Assembly (NCBI GenBank): GCA_048886645.1
Contig: JBHLKN010000004.1
Coordinates: 1-40,011, forward strand
Direction: 5' to 3'
DNA: 40,011 nucleotides
DNA from: Wukongarchaeum sp048886645
Lineage (GTDB): Archaea; Asgardarchaeota; Wukongarchaeia; Wukongarchaeales; Wukongarchaeaceae
In this document: positions 16,771 through 24,774 of the stretch, piece by piece
How the letters are laid out: each line of letters begins with the position of its first letter
How positions within the stretch are numbered: position 1 is the first letter of the stretch
Program-made: the position numbers and the translations under genes
Notes under the pieces: generated by a model
The model's input: the letters and a program-made list of their open reading frames with translations, nothing else
What the model was told of the DNA's origin: nothing
The model's database searches: none

Positions 16771-18684
16771 ATGAACGCTCAAGAAGTTCTAAAGGAGTTA
16801 AGTAAAGTCATTGTTCAAAAGTTAGCACCTATAGAAGTTACAAATATTGAGCTTGAAGGTCCTAACATCTGCGTTTATACTTCCGACGTTGGACTTTTGG
16901 TAGATGATAAAGGAATCATTAAAAACCTTGTACGTAATTTACGAAAAAGAATAGTCACAAGACCTGATCCCCGTATAAGGAAAGATGAAGAAAAAACTAT
17001 AGAACTAATAAAGAAAATAGTTCCAGAAGAGAGCGGTATCACCAACATAAACTTTGATCTAAATATGAGCGAAGTAATAATCGAGGCAGAAAAACCAGGC
17101 TTGGTCATAGGAAGACACGGAAAAACTTTGAAACAGATAATTGAAGAGACCTATTGGCGACCTCGCATAGTTAGAAGTCCGCCCATAACGTCAAAAGTGG
17201 TGTTATCTACCAGACACTTCTTTCAGGCTGAAAGTGAACGAAGGAAAAACATTTTGGGCAGAATAGGTCGACGTATTCATAGGACGCCGATTTCAGAGAA
17301 CGGGTGGATAAGGTTAGTGGCTTTAGGCGGTTTCAGGGAAGTGGGGAGAAGCGCAGTACTCCTTCAAACAAAAGAAAGTTCAGTACTCATCGATTGCGGC
17401 GTAAATGTCGGCTCCTCCCTTCCATCTACATGTTTTCCTCGCCTTGATATCCCCGAGTTTAATATAGAAGAACTCGATGCGGTGATAGTCACCCACGCCC
17501 ACTTAGACCACTGCGGGTTTGTGCCTTTCCTTTATAAATACGGGTATGAAGGACCAATTTATTCTACTTATCCTACAATGCACTTAGCATACTTACTGCA
17601 AACAGACTATGTAACTGTGGCACAAAGGGAAGGGAAACTACTTCCTTATACCCCGAAAGAGATCAAAAAAAGCTTACTTCACACAGTACCCATAGAATAT
17701 GGAAAAGTGACCGATGTTGCGCCAGATATGCGCTTAACCTTTCACAATGCTGGCCATATCTTAGGCTCGGCAATAGCTCATCTTCACGTAGGGGATGGAC
17801 TTTACAACTTAGCATTCCTCCATGACTACAAATACCTGAGAAGCAGGCTTTTAGATCCTGCAACAACAGAATTTCCAAGATTAGAAACAGTCATAATAGA
17901 AAGCACCTATGGAGGACCAAAAGACAACCAACCCCCAAGACGAGATTCGGAAATACAACTTGTAAATATCGTTAATCAAACAATAAGGAGGGGAGGAAGA
18001 GTTTTAATACCCGTGCTCGCCGTGGGGCGTGCCCAAGAACTTATGGTAGTTATAGCAGACTATATGCGAAGAAAAGAAATGATGGAATGCCCCGTTTATA
18101 TCGATGGAATGATCGGGGAAGCCACCGCCATACACACAACCCACCCAGAATGCCTTTCAAGAGATTTAAGAGAACGCATCTTCAGGTCCGACATAAACCC
18201 CTTCCTAGCAGAATATTTCGTCCAAGTTGCAGACATCCATGCAAGACAAGATATAACCGAAGGAGAAGCAGCAATAATCATGGCTACAAGCGGTATGCTA
18301 ACAGGCGGTCCAAGCGTCGAATACTTTAAACTACTGTGCGAAGATCCGCGAAACTCCATAGTCTTCGTCTCATATCAAGCAGAAATGACACTAGGAAGAA
18401 AGATCCAAAAAGGCATAAAAGAAATACCTTTAAGACGAGAAAACGGAAAAACCTACGCAGCCCGCGTAGAGATGGAAGTTCACACCATAGAAGGTTTCTC
18501 AGGCCACAGTGACAGAAAAACTACCCTTAAATACATACGCACAGTAAATCCAAGACCTGAAAGAGTAATATGCGTCCACGGAGAACCAAGCAAATGCATA
18601 TCCTTAGCCAATGCTATCAAAAAAGTGTTACGGGGAAGCGAAGTTATGGCACCTGAAAACCTAGAAAGCATAAGATTAAAGTAA
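16771..18684 (+). CDS. fttA: FttA/aCPSF1 transcription termination ribonuclease
   Basis: A 637-residue KH-domain beta-CASP nuclease, the archaeal homologue of CPSF73 that cuts nascent RNA and terminates transcription. Two KH domains occupy about residues 1-180 (V-I-G-R-H-G-K-T-L-K). The metallo-beta-lactamase domain carries T-H-A-H-L-D-H-C-G (zinc ligands) and G-H-I-L-G-S-A. The beta-CASP domain has R-G-G-R-V-L-I-P-V-L-A-V-G-R-A-Q-E and A-T-S-G-M-L-T-G-G. The C-terminal motif G-F-S-G-H-S-D-R gives another ligand His. Every catalytic motif is present, at the usual length. It should act with Spt5, whose gene lies at 33.2-33.8 kb. Confidence 0.96.
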   Translation: MNAQEVLKELSKVIVQKLAPIEVTNIELEGPNICVYTSDVGLLVDDKGIIKNLVRNLRKRIVTRPDPRIRKDEEKTIELIKKIVPEESGITNINFDLNMSEVIIEAEKPGLVIGRHGKTLKQIIEETYWRPRIVRSPPITSKVVLSTRHFFQAESERRKNILGRIGRRIHRTPISENGWIRLVALGGFREVGRSAVLLQTKESSVLIDCGVNVGSSLPSTCFPRLDIPEFNIEELDAVIVTHAHLDHCGFVPFLYKYGYEGPIYSTYPTMHLAYLLQTDYVTVAQREGKLLPYTPKEIKKSLLHTVPIEYGKVTDVAPDMRLTFHNAGHILGSAIAHLHVGDGLYNLAFLHDYKYLRSRLLDPATTEFPRLETVIIESTYGGPKDNQPPRRDSEIQLVNIVNQTIRRGGRVLIPVLAVGRAQELMVVIADYMRRKEMMECPVYIDGMIGEATAIHTTHPECLSRDLRERIFRSDINPFLAEYFVQVADIHARQDITEGEAAIIMATSGMLTGGPSVEYFKLLCEDPRNSIVFVSYQAEMTLGRKIQKGIKEIPLRRENGKTYAARVEMEVHTIEGFSGHSDRKTTLKYIRTVNPRPERVICVHGEPSKCISLANAIKKVLRGSEVMAPENLESIRLK

Positions 18685-18723
18685 ACTACACCTTCAAAAC
18701 AGCAAACTCAAGAAAGAAAGCTT

Positions 18724-19248
18724 TTAAAAATTGGCTTTAAAAAACGAATCCCCCACATGATGCAAACTAATCACAACCCTACCTTTCTCCTTATTTTTCC
18801 CCATATTCTCAATGATCTCCCTAGAAAACACACTAGTACCAACCGCTAAAGGTTGCCCATGATTCTCATCAACAACAACCACCAAACTACCTTCCATAAA
18901 CTCTCCCTCTACTCTAACCACCCCCGGAGCCATCACATCCGCCCCGTTTACAACATGAGGAACAGCACCCATATCCACAACAACCCTCGGTAACGACTTA
19001 CCCCACCCCTCTAAAAGTGCATGTATCGAAGGAAAAATATCGCCAGAAAAGTTAAAAAAACGAACTTTCTGCCCCACTACAAAAACTTCTTTTCCATTCC
19101 CTAAGTGAATTTTTTCAACTAAAACATCCTTAGGAATAAGACCTTCAGCATCTTCTCCAGGGAAAAGTTCTTTTATTCTCTTACGTAAAAATTTTAGTCC
19201 TTTTGAAGAGGCAGCATGCCTTGCCTTTTTCAAATCTCTAACCGACAT
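18724..19248 (-). CDS. MCT-1-like PUA-domain RNA-binding protein
   Basis: About 174 residues. A basic N-terminal domain (R-D-L-K-K-A-R-H, F-L-R-K-R-I-K-E-L-F) is followed by a C-terminal PUA domain with V-V-V-D-M-G-A-V-P-H-V-V-N-G-A-D-V-M-A-P-G, the region that defines archaeal MCT-1/DENR-partner-type proteins linked to translation initiation or ribosome recycling. An ATG at 19263 exists, but the TATA-like TTTATATATAG lies at about 19270-19280 on this strand. That places the transcript start near ATG 19248 (M-S-V-R-D-L) and predicts a leaderless mRNA. It converges on fttA. Confidence 0.8.
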   Translation of the reverse strand: MSVRDLKKARHAASSKGLKFLRKRIKELFPGEDAEGLIPKDVLVEKIHLGNGKEVFVVGQKVRFFNFSGDIFPSIHALLEGWGKSLPRVVVDMGAVPHVVNGADVMAPGVVRVEGEFMEGSLVVVVDENHGQPLAVGTSVFSREIIENMGKNKEKGRVVISLHHVGDSFFKANF

Positions 19249-19449
19249 TTTTTCACAAACCATTAAATCTATATATAAAATTGAGATTTAATAAATATTA
19301 GAGTCGCTTTATCCATACTTTTATCTCTTTTCTTATCATTTCTATAAGTTCAAGTTAACAAAAGTAAAAGCAATGTTTTTATATCGTTTTAAGTATTAAG
19401 ATGCAAAGTAAAAATTATACCAACTATTGAAACTTTGGAGCCCAAAAAA

Positions 19450-19701
19450 ATGAGCGAAATTAACAAACCCCTAAGTCTCTTAGAAAGAAGTGTTGGAGGG
19501 AAAATATTAGTACGCCTAAAAGGCAACCGGAGTTTAAGAGGCACACTCGAAGCCTACGACTCCCACCTAAACCTCATAATAGAAAAAGCAGAAGAACTTC
19601 TAGAAAACGGCTCCAAGGAGCTTGGCAGAACAATAGTCCGCGGGGACAACGTTATACTTGTAAGCCCCCCACCACTAAACAACAAAACAAAACCGCAATA
19701 A
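19450..19701 (+). CDS. Sm-like RNA-binding protein (archaeal LSm/SmAP)
   Basis: An 83-residue Sm-fold protein that forms rings on U-rich RNA. Sm1 is visible as G-G-K-I-L-V-R-L-K-G-N-R-S-L-R-G-T-L-E-A-Y-D with L-N-L-I-I, and Sm2 as G-R-T-I-V-R-G-D-N-V-I-L-V. The start is ATG 19450: GGAG at 19437-19440 is nine bases upstream, whereas TTG 19435 overlaps that SD. The gene for eL37 follows 30 bp downstream, the usual archaeal LSm-L37e pair. Confidence 0.95.
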   Translation: MSEINKPLSLLERSVGGKILVRLKGNRSLRGTLEAYDSHLNLIIEKAEELLENGSKELGRTIVRGDNVILVSPPPLNNKTKPQ

Positions 19702-19731
19702 ACTAACGTAATGGAATATTGAGGGACCAAA

Positions 19732-19905
19732 ATGGGAAAAGGCACACCATCCTTTGGAAAAAGACAAGGAAAAAAAGTACATATCAAATGCCGTCGATGC
19801 GGCAACCGATCCTACCACGTAAGCAAAAAGAAATGTGCAAGTTGCGGCTACGGCAAAACCAGCAAAATCAGAAAATACAACTTCATAAGACCACACGCAC
19901 ACTAA
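19732..19905 (+). CDS. rpl37e: Ribosomal protein eL37
   Basis: A 57-residue protein starting M-G-K-G-T-P-S-F-G-K-R. Zinc-ribbon pairs C-R-R-C-G (20-24) and C-A-S-C-G (35-39) and the ending R-K-Y-N-F-I-R-P are diagnostic of eL37, a zinc-binding protein of the large subunit. It directly follows the Sm-like gene and is probably co-transcribed with it. Confidence 0.97.
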   Translation: MGKGTPSFGKRQGKKVHIKCRRCGNRSYHVSKKKCASCGYGKTSKIRKYNFIRPHAH

Positions 19906-20048
19906 TCAACAAACCCCATAAAAACCCCCCCACCAAAAAACAAATCACCCTCCTCACATTAGCATACCATCTTGCCAGTACTAACAAACATAAACATTAA
20001 AAATGATCAAAAACCTACCCCTATCAATCAATTGAAAAACTAACATAA

Positions 20049-20144
20049 GGGCCCGTAGCTCAGACTGGAAGAGCGCCCGCTTGGCAAGCAATAAAAAACA
20101 ACCCAAAATGCGGGAGGCCGCGGGTTCAAATCCCGCCGGGTCCA
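20049..20144 (+). tRNA. tRNA-Ala(GGC) with canonical intron
   Basis: The acceptor stem GGGCCCG/CGGGTCC contains the G3:U70 pair that marks tRNA-Ala. The D stem is GCTC/GAGC, the anticodon stem CCCGC (20076-20080)/GCGGG (20110-20114), and the T arm GCGGG-TTCAAAT-CCCGC. The loop reads TTGGCA before the intron, so the anticodon is GGC. A 22-base intron (20087-20108) sits after position 37. A bulge-helix-bulge fold is possible with TTGG (20081-20084) pairing CCAA near the intron end. CCA is not encoded. Confidence 0.95.
20087..20108 (+). other. tRNA-Ala intron (22 nt)
   Basis: Archaeal-type intron at the canonical 37/38 position. Three-base bulges CAA (5' side) and AAT (3' side) flank the TTGG/CCAA central helix, as the splicing endonuclease requires. 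The distal helix is weak, possibly a single G-C pair. Confidence 0.8.
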
Positions 20145-20338
20145 TTACAATATCCAGCCGTAAAAGAGAAATATCCCCCTTGATCCTCCAATTCCATTTC
20201 AGAGTATAAAAAGGGAATTTTTCCTGTTTATAGATTTTAAAACTTTTACCTATTTTTTTTTCATGTTTAGAAACCAAAACTATTAATTAATCCTGAATAA
20301 AAAATAACTGATAAAATTTTAAAAAAGGAGAATATAGA

Positions 20339-21595
20339 ATGAGAAAGGTTCCAATTTTAGTATTTTTAACAACTTTTATACTACTGTTCTCTAGCGTATC
20401 AATGGTCAATGGCGCCTTTACATGGTCAACTCCTGTAAAAGTTTCAACCGATCCTGTAACTGTTCAAACCATTAACAGGTCTCCGTCTTTAGCTGTGGAT
20501 TCAAATGGAGTCGTTCACATAGCATGGGGCAGCACGGATTCAAAAGAATATACTTCCGAGATATGGTATGCAAACAATGCAACAGGCACTTTTACACCTA
20601 CTCAAATAACTTCAAATAGTATTTCAGACGGAAATCCATCTTTGGCTTTGGATTCTCAAGGTAATGTGCACATAGTATGGGAAGGAAACTATACCGCTGG
20701 AAACGAAAGGGATATTTATTATATCAATAATGTTGGCGGAACCTTCGGGAGCATAATAACATTATTAGATGACGATTATGACGAACAATATCCCCAGATA
20801 GCAATAGATTCAAACAATAAAGTACACTTAGTTTGGCAATATGACCACGGAACCACTGATACAAGATATGCTACCAATGCTACCGCGGCTTTTGATAGTT
20901 TCATGATAATGAATGTTACAGATAATGATGTTGCCGATGATTACCCGACAATAGCTATCGATTCTAACGATGTAATACACATAGCATGGTCAGAACGGGT
21001 AGGATTTTTCTATGAAGTATTGTATGGCAATAGTAGTAATCCATTTCCAATTACTAATCCAGTTAATGTTTCCCAGAATAGTTACGACGACACTTACCCT
21101 TCTATCGATGTAGATTCTAAGGATAAAGTGCATATAGCTTGGAAATTTGATGATTTCATGGCTGATTCTGAGATTGTATATAGTAACAATATCGGAGGCA
21201 CTTTTTCATCATATGAATTTGTTACAATCAATAGCATAGGTGATCATTCTCCGTCTCTTGTTATAGATAATAATGGAGATGCGCATATTCTCTGGAATGG
21301 AGCCTTGCATTGGGAAATATGGTATGCTAATAATACTGATGGTGTTTTCGCTACTCCCCAAAATGTTTCCAGATCTTCAAATAGCGATAAATACCCTGAT
21401 TTGTTCATTGATTCTGAAGGTTTTCTACATGCAGTGTGGTATACTGTAGGATATGGAGTCTACTATTGTAGTACCTTAGATAAAGTTGTAATCTCACCCC
21501 CAGTTTCAGAATTTGGCATAGCTGCTGTTCTTATGATCGCATTAATATCATCCCTATCACTTTTGATAGTTTACAGAAAAAAACGTAAACTTTAA
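20339..21595 (+). CDS. Secreted seven-repeat beta-propeller protein with C-terminal sorting-type anchor
   Basis: A 418-residue exported protein. An N-terminal signal peptide (about residues 1-25, ending near V-N-G-A) precedes seven copies of a repeat with the core S-L-A-V-D-S-N-G-x-V-H-I-A-W, spaced about 50 residues apart. Seven units suggest one closed seven-bladed propeller. The C-terminus is P-V-S-E-F-G, then a hydrophobic helix of about 20 residues, then R-K-K-R-K. That is the layout of PEF/PEFG-CTERM-like archaeal sorting signals processed by archaeosortase-type enzymes. The ligand is unknown. It is probably a cell-surface binding protein. It is monocistronic between two tRNA genes and followed by a hairpin terminator. 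Confidence 0.8.
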   Translation: MRKVPILVFLTTFILLFSSVSMVNGAFTWSTPVKVSTDPVTVQTINRSPSLAVDSNGVVHIAWGSTDSKEYTSEIWYANNATGTFTPTQITSNSISDGNPSLALDSQGNVHIVWEGNYTAGNERDIYYINNVGGTFGSIITLLDDDYDEQYPQIAIDSNNKVHLVWQYDHGTTDTRYATNATAAFDSFMIMNVTDNDVADDYPTIAIDSNDVIHIAWSERVGFFYEVLYGNSSNPFPITNPVNVSQNSYDDTYPSIDVDSKDKVHIAWKFDDFMADSEIVYSNNIGGTFSSYEFVTINSIGDHSPSLVIDNNGDAHILWNGALHWEIWYANNTDGVFATPQNVSRSSNSDKYPDLFIDSEGFLHAVWYTVGYGVYYCSTLDKVVISPPVSEFGIAAVLMIALISSLSLLIVYRKKRKL

Positions 21596-21597
21596 AA

Positions 21598-21625
21598 TCC
21601 CCCGTTAAAGGGGGAATATTTTTCC
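21598..21625 (+). terminator. Hairpin plus T-run after the propeller gene
   Basis: TCCCCC (21598-21603) pairs with GGGGGA (21610-21615) across a six-base loop and is followed by a T-rich run. This resembles an intrinsic terminator just after the stop of the propeller gene. Archaea rely mainly on T-tracts, so the stem may serve RNA stability. Confidence 0.6.
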
Positions 21626-21764
21626 TTTGCTTTAATATTTTTTGTGTGGCTTTTTTTGAGTTTCAGTTTAAAAAAGATAATATTCCCTAAGAAAAACTAT
21701 AAAAACCTAAAATCTAAACAGATTTTACAATAGGTTCATCAATTAAAAATAGGAAAACTAATCA

Positions 21765-21915
21765 GGGCGGGTAGTCTAGAATTCGGGCGGTTAATTTACC
21801 GTTCGGATGGGCAGCCCGGTTAACGTTCTTAAAGAGACGGTCGAGTGATACTGCCCTGACGTGGCAGTAGTGTCATGCCGCGTGGTCCCCGGTTCGAATC
21901 CGGGCCCGCCCACCA
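21765..21915 (+). tRNA. Interrupted tRNA, probably tRNA-Val(GAC), with introns outside the anticodon loop
   Basis: The ends are clear: acceptor GGGCGGG (21765-21771) pairs with CCCGCCC (21905-21911), followed by an encoded ACCA, and the T arm is CCCGG-TTCGAAT-CCGGG. The only good anticodon arm is CTGCC (21851-21855)-CTGACGT-GGCAG (21863-21867), giving anticodon GAC (Val). The opening TA-GTC-TAGA also matches archaeal tRNA-Val. The spacing then demands about 57 extra bases in the D loop (roughly 21781-21837) and about 15 between the anticodon arm and the T arm (roughly 21868-21882). Removing both leaves 76 bases plus CCA, a normal tRNA. The exact splice sites are unresolved because no perfect bulge-helix-bulge was found by eye. 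Confidence 0.8.
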
Positions 21916-21957
21916 TTTACTAGTTTCCTCTTTTGGGTTTTTATTGGTGGTTTTAGT

Positions 21958-22152
21958 ATGCCTAGAGAACTGTTTGATCCTGATGAGTTTATGGAGATAA
22001 TGGAAAGGGCGATTGAATGTAGGGTGAAAAGGAAAGGCGATGTAGTGAAGTTAAAGTTAAGAACAAAGAGTACGCTTTATACGTTGAAAGTGTCTCCTGA
22101 AGAGGCGGAGGTTATTCTTAGTAGGGTGAGAGTCCCAGTTGTTGAAGTTTGA
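21958..22152 (+). CDS. rpl38e: Ribosomal protein eL38
   Basis: A 64-residue protein reading M-P-R-E-L-F-D-P-D-E-F, then E-C-R-V-K-R-K-G-D-V-V-K-L-K-L-R-T and L-Y-T-L-K-V-S-P-E-E-A-E, which matches eL38 over its full length. This large-subunit protein is shared with eukaryotes and, within archaea, known mainly from TACK and Asgard lineages, so it is useful for placing the organism. ATG 21958 is preceded by GGTGG and follows the tRNA by 42 bp. Confidence 0.93.
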   Translation: MPRELFDPDEFMEIMERAIECRVKRKGDVVKLKLRTKSTLYTLKVSPEEAEVILSRVRVPVVEV

Positions 22153-22162
22153 TATAGTGATA

Positions 22163-23089
22163 TTATAATATTATTTTTGTTAATAGGATTAATCCTAATC
22201 CGCATAAAATCGGTAGGGGTAAACCGGGTAATAATCCCTTTTTTTCTAATATTTTTAGGGTCATTATTGAGCCTATTATTATTCCTATTATAGCGCTTAT
22301 GGTTGTATACGGGAAGGGTTCTATGATAATCGATTCAGCGACCAGCATAGCGTAAAACACCAAATCGCCAATACCGAGATCAATGTCGGGGGTTGTAAAA
22401 ACAGGCATTGGTATATCGCCCTTTTCCTCTTTTCCTCCCTCTTCGGCTGTTAACTCCACAATTCGCTTAATAGGACCTTTAAACACCGAATAAATGTCGT
22501 AAAATGAAAGCCCCAAAAGTATCAGTATTGCGGACCATAAAGGTATTGCCACTCCAAGAAAAGCGCCAAGGAGAATAGAAAAAACAAGTACTGCTGCATT
22601 CCTGGCTTTCTGTGATAGTTTTTGCGAAACAAAAGCAGTTATAATTATGCCTGTTACTACAAAAGCTGTTAAGAGCAAGATTAAAGCGATAAAATCGTTC
22701 CACAAATCAACATATTCAAAAATAGCTCCTATGAAATAAAGAAATGTTAGAAAGCAGGACATACCGATGACAGTTCCTAAAAACACGCGAAAAATGTTTG
22801 CAATACCATATTTTAACAAAAAGTAAACAAAAGTAGCTCCTATTAAAGCTAGTGAGACGTAGAATATGGCGTTTATCGTGGCAGATGTGATTTCCTCTCC
22901 TTCTTCTTCTTCGACGGGTACAGCGCTTAATTCCTTTCCATAAACTTCATCGCTAATAAAGGATAAAATCGCTGCAATAATCGCTACAAAAACTATTGGA
23001 ATACAGAAATGAAGAAAAGTTTTCAGGGATAGCTTGAACGCTTTCTCTTCCTCCTCTGGAGGTCTATTTTCCGAAGATCCGTCGGACAA
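22163..23089 (-). CDS. Presenilin/signal-peptide-peptidase-type intramembrane aspartyl protease
   Basis: About 308 residues and nine hydrophobic segments. The catalytic motifs are L-S-F-Y-D-I-Y (YD), L-G-I-G-D-L-V-F-Y (GxGD) and L-P-G-L-P-L-P-I in place of PAL, in the usual order. Enzymes of this clan cut transmembrane helices of other proteins. The acidic loop before GxGD (E-E-G-G-K-E-E-K-G-D) is typical. The longest frame begins at TTG 23128, but TTG 23089 lies just behind GGAGTGGTG, eight bases after GGAG, and avoids overlap with the upstream archaemetzincin gene. The two form a tight minus-strand protease pair. Confidence 0.88.
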   Translation of the reverse strand: MSDGSSENRPPEEEEKAFKLSLKTFLHFCIPIVFVAIIAAILSFISDEVYGKELSAVPVEEEEGEEITSATINAIFYVSLALIGATFVYFLLKYGIANIFRVFLGTVIGMSCFLTFLYFIGAIFEYVDLWNDFIALILLLTAFVVTGIIITAFVSQKLSQKARNAAVLVFSILLGAFLGVAIPLWSAILILLGLSFYDIYSVFKGPIKRIVELTAEEGGKEEKGDIPMPVFTTPDIDLGIGDLVFYAMLVAESIIIEPFPYTTISAIIGIIIGSIMTLKILEKKGLLPGLPLPILCGLGLILLTKIIL

Positions 23090-23091
23090 TT

Positions 23092-23646
23092 TCACCACTC
23101 CATAATTCTGTCGAGTTTTTTCCTGCAATTATCACAAAAATCTGGTTGTTTATAGTCTGTGTCTCCTATCGAATTAGAAAAAGCCATAACGCATCTACGT
23201 AACTTACAGTGTTTTAATCCCATACAATGTCCTAACTCATGGACTGCCTCTGTTAAAGTACGTTTCCGAAGCAAATCTTCGTCATGGGACAAAAAATAGA
23301 ATGAAGGATAAAGACGACATAAACTGATAATAGCGCTGTTTCCAGGACATTGCGCTAAGCCGAAAATAAAATTAAGAGCATCTGTATAAAGATCAACCTT
23401 TGTCACGCCTAAAGTAATACGCTTTTTTTGCCTACTATAATCCCTAATGATTTTAAGAAATATTTCTCCCTCATACTGTTCTCTTTGAGGATTATAGGCA
23501 GAAACTGGCACTTCAACTACAGTGTCAGCAATCTCACAAGGAAGATTAAAGCTTTTTTCCAAGTTCTCTTTAATATACTCTAAAAGATCGATGTCGACTG
23601 GGTCATCTTTTTCTATCCTCAAAAGAGAAATACGAGCAAGTTTCAT
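23092..23646 (-). CDS. amzA: Archaemetzincin zinc metalloprotease
   Basis: A 184-residue protein with the full archaemetzincin core H-E-L-G-H-C-M-G-L-K-H-C, followed by C-V-M-A-F-S-N-S (Met-turn region) and C-D-N-C. These supply the zinc ligands and the four-cysteine second zinc site. The catalytic Glu is present. The substrate is unknown. ATG 23646 (M-K-L-A-R-I-S) is chosen over the upstream TTG codons. Its stop lies against the presenilin start, so the genes are coupled. The start region is duplicated upstream (see the repeat). Confidence 0.93.
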   Translation of the reverse strand: MKLARISLLRIEKDDPVDIDLLEYIKENLEKSFNLPCEIADTVVEVPVSAYNPQREQYEGEIFLKIIRDYSRQKKRITLGVTKVDLYTDALNFIFGLAQCPGNSAIISLCRLYPSFYFLSHDEDLLRKRTLTEAVHELGHCMGLKHCKLRRCVMAFSNSIGDTDYKQPDFCDNCRKKLDRIMEW

Positions 23647-23734
23647 CAAAAACAACCTTAAAATTTCATCAAAAACAACCTACAAAAACATTTATGCTGA
23701 TATTTTACAAAAACATTTTTACATAAACATTTAT
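23641..23734. repeat. Nested direct repeats between amzA and thiL
   Basis: TTTCATCAAAAACAACCT occurs at 23641-23658 and again at about 23664-23681. ACATTTATGCTGA occurs at about 23688-23700 and again at about 23722-23734. The first repeat is the amzA initiation region (ATG and leader, read on the minus strand), so an untranslated copy lies upstream of it. The second repeat ends at the ThiL start region. It looks like local tandem duplication in the divergent promoter. Confidence 0.8.
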
Positions 23735-23753
23735 GCTGAGGAGTGTTTCATTT

Positions 23754-24743
23754 TTGTGTAACCGTGTTGGTGATTTAGGGGAACGTAAACTAATTGAAAT
23801 CCTTCAAAAGTATGTTGCAGATAACGGGGTGTTGGGTTTTGGTGATGATGCTTCCGCTTTTAAAATAGCGGGCAAAATCGTGGTTATTAATACGGATATG
23901 TTAGTTAAAAAAACCGACGTCCCAAAAGGCATGAGTTCTTTCCAAATAGGTCAGAGACTTGTCGTTATGTGTTTAAGCGATATAGTGGCAAAAGGTGCCA
24001 CTCCAAAACTCCTTTTAGCAGCCTTTGGAATACCGCCAGAATACGAATTAGAGGAGTTTCTTGAAGTAGTTCGTGGAATAAGCCAAACATCTGAAAAATA
24101 CGGGGCAAAATATGTTGGAGGAGATATTAATACTGCCTCTGACCTCATCATTTCAGGAACAGCCATCGGAATAGCGGAAAAAGCCCTCATAAAGAGAGAC
24201 GGGGCAAAAGCAGGCGATATCCTCTGCGTTACAGGACCCTTCGGTCTAACCGGAGCAGGTTTCAAAATCGTCCTAGAAAACGCAGAAATCTCAAAACACC
24301 TCCAGAAAACGTTTATCGACGCTGTTTTCTCCCCGAAAATCCGGTCAAAACTAGGATTGATGCTAGCAGAATCAGGAACGGTTTCTGCATGCATCGATAG
24401 TAGCGATGGACTAGCATGGTCTATCCACGAACTTTCCAAAGCAAGCAAAGTAGGATTCGAAATCACAAATCTTGATGCTATAATCCCAGAAGAAGTTTTC
24501 ATTTTCGCAGAAAAAAACCAAATAGATCCCTATGATCTAGCATTATATGGGGGAGAGGAATTTGAACTCGTTTTAACAGTCCCAAAAGAACAATTAGAAA
24601 AAGCGATAAAAATCGCTGAAAAAGCAGGAGAAATCCTTACTCCTATAGGAAAAGCAATACCTGAAAAAAAAATCTTTCTTAAAAAAGGAGAAAAAAAGAT
24701 CAAGATAAAACCCCAAGGATATGAACACCTAAGAACAAATTAA
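23754..24743 (+). CDS. thiL: Thiamine-monophosphate kinase ThiL
   Basis: Phosphorylates thiamine monophosphate to the cofactor thiamine diphosphate. Typical ThiL segments are L-G-E-R-K-L-I near the start, G-F-G-D-D-A-S-A (ATP/Mg site), V-I-N-T-D-M-L-V, D-I-V-A-K-G-A-T-P, Y-V-G-G-D-I-N, V-T-G-P-F-G-L-T-G-A-G and C-I-D-S-S-D-G-L. TTG 23754 (M-C-N-R-V-G-D-L-G-E) lies about 11 bases behind GAGGAG and is preferred to ATG 23733, which lies inside the repeat region. Length is about 330 residues, normal for the family. Confidence 0.93.
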   Translation: MCNRVGDLGERKLIEILQKYVADNGVLGFGDDASAFKIAGKIVVINTDMLVKKTDVPKGMSSFQIGQRLVVMCLSDIVAKGATPKLLLAAFGIPPEYELEEFLEVVRGISQTSEKYGAKYVGGDINTASDLIISGTAIGIAEKALIKRDGAKAGDILCVTGPFGLTGAGFKIVLENAEISKHLQKTFIDAVFSPKIRSKLGLMLAESGTVSACIDSSDGLAWSIHELSKASKVGFEITNLDAIIPEEVFIFAEKNQIDPYDLALYGGEEFELVLTVPKEQLEKAIKIAEKAGEILTPIGKAIPEKKIFLKKGEKKIKIKPQGYEHLRTN

Positions 24744-24774
24744 ACACAGTGTAAAATCATAAAAGTAAGAATAG

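Noticed and set aside
18087..18359. Frames of 80 and 87 aa inside fttA
   Set aside because: Shadows of the beta-CASP coding sequence; no family resemblance.
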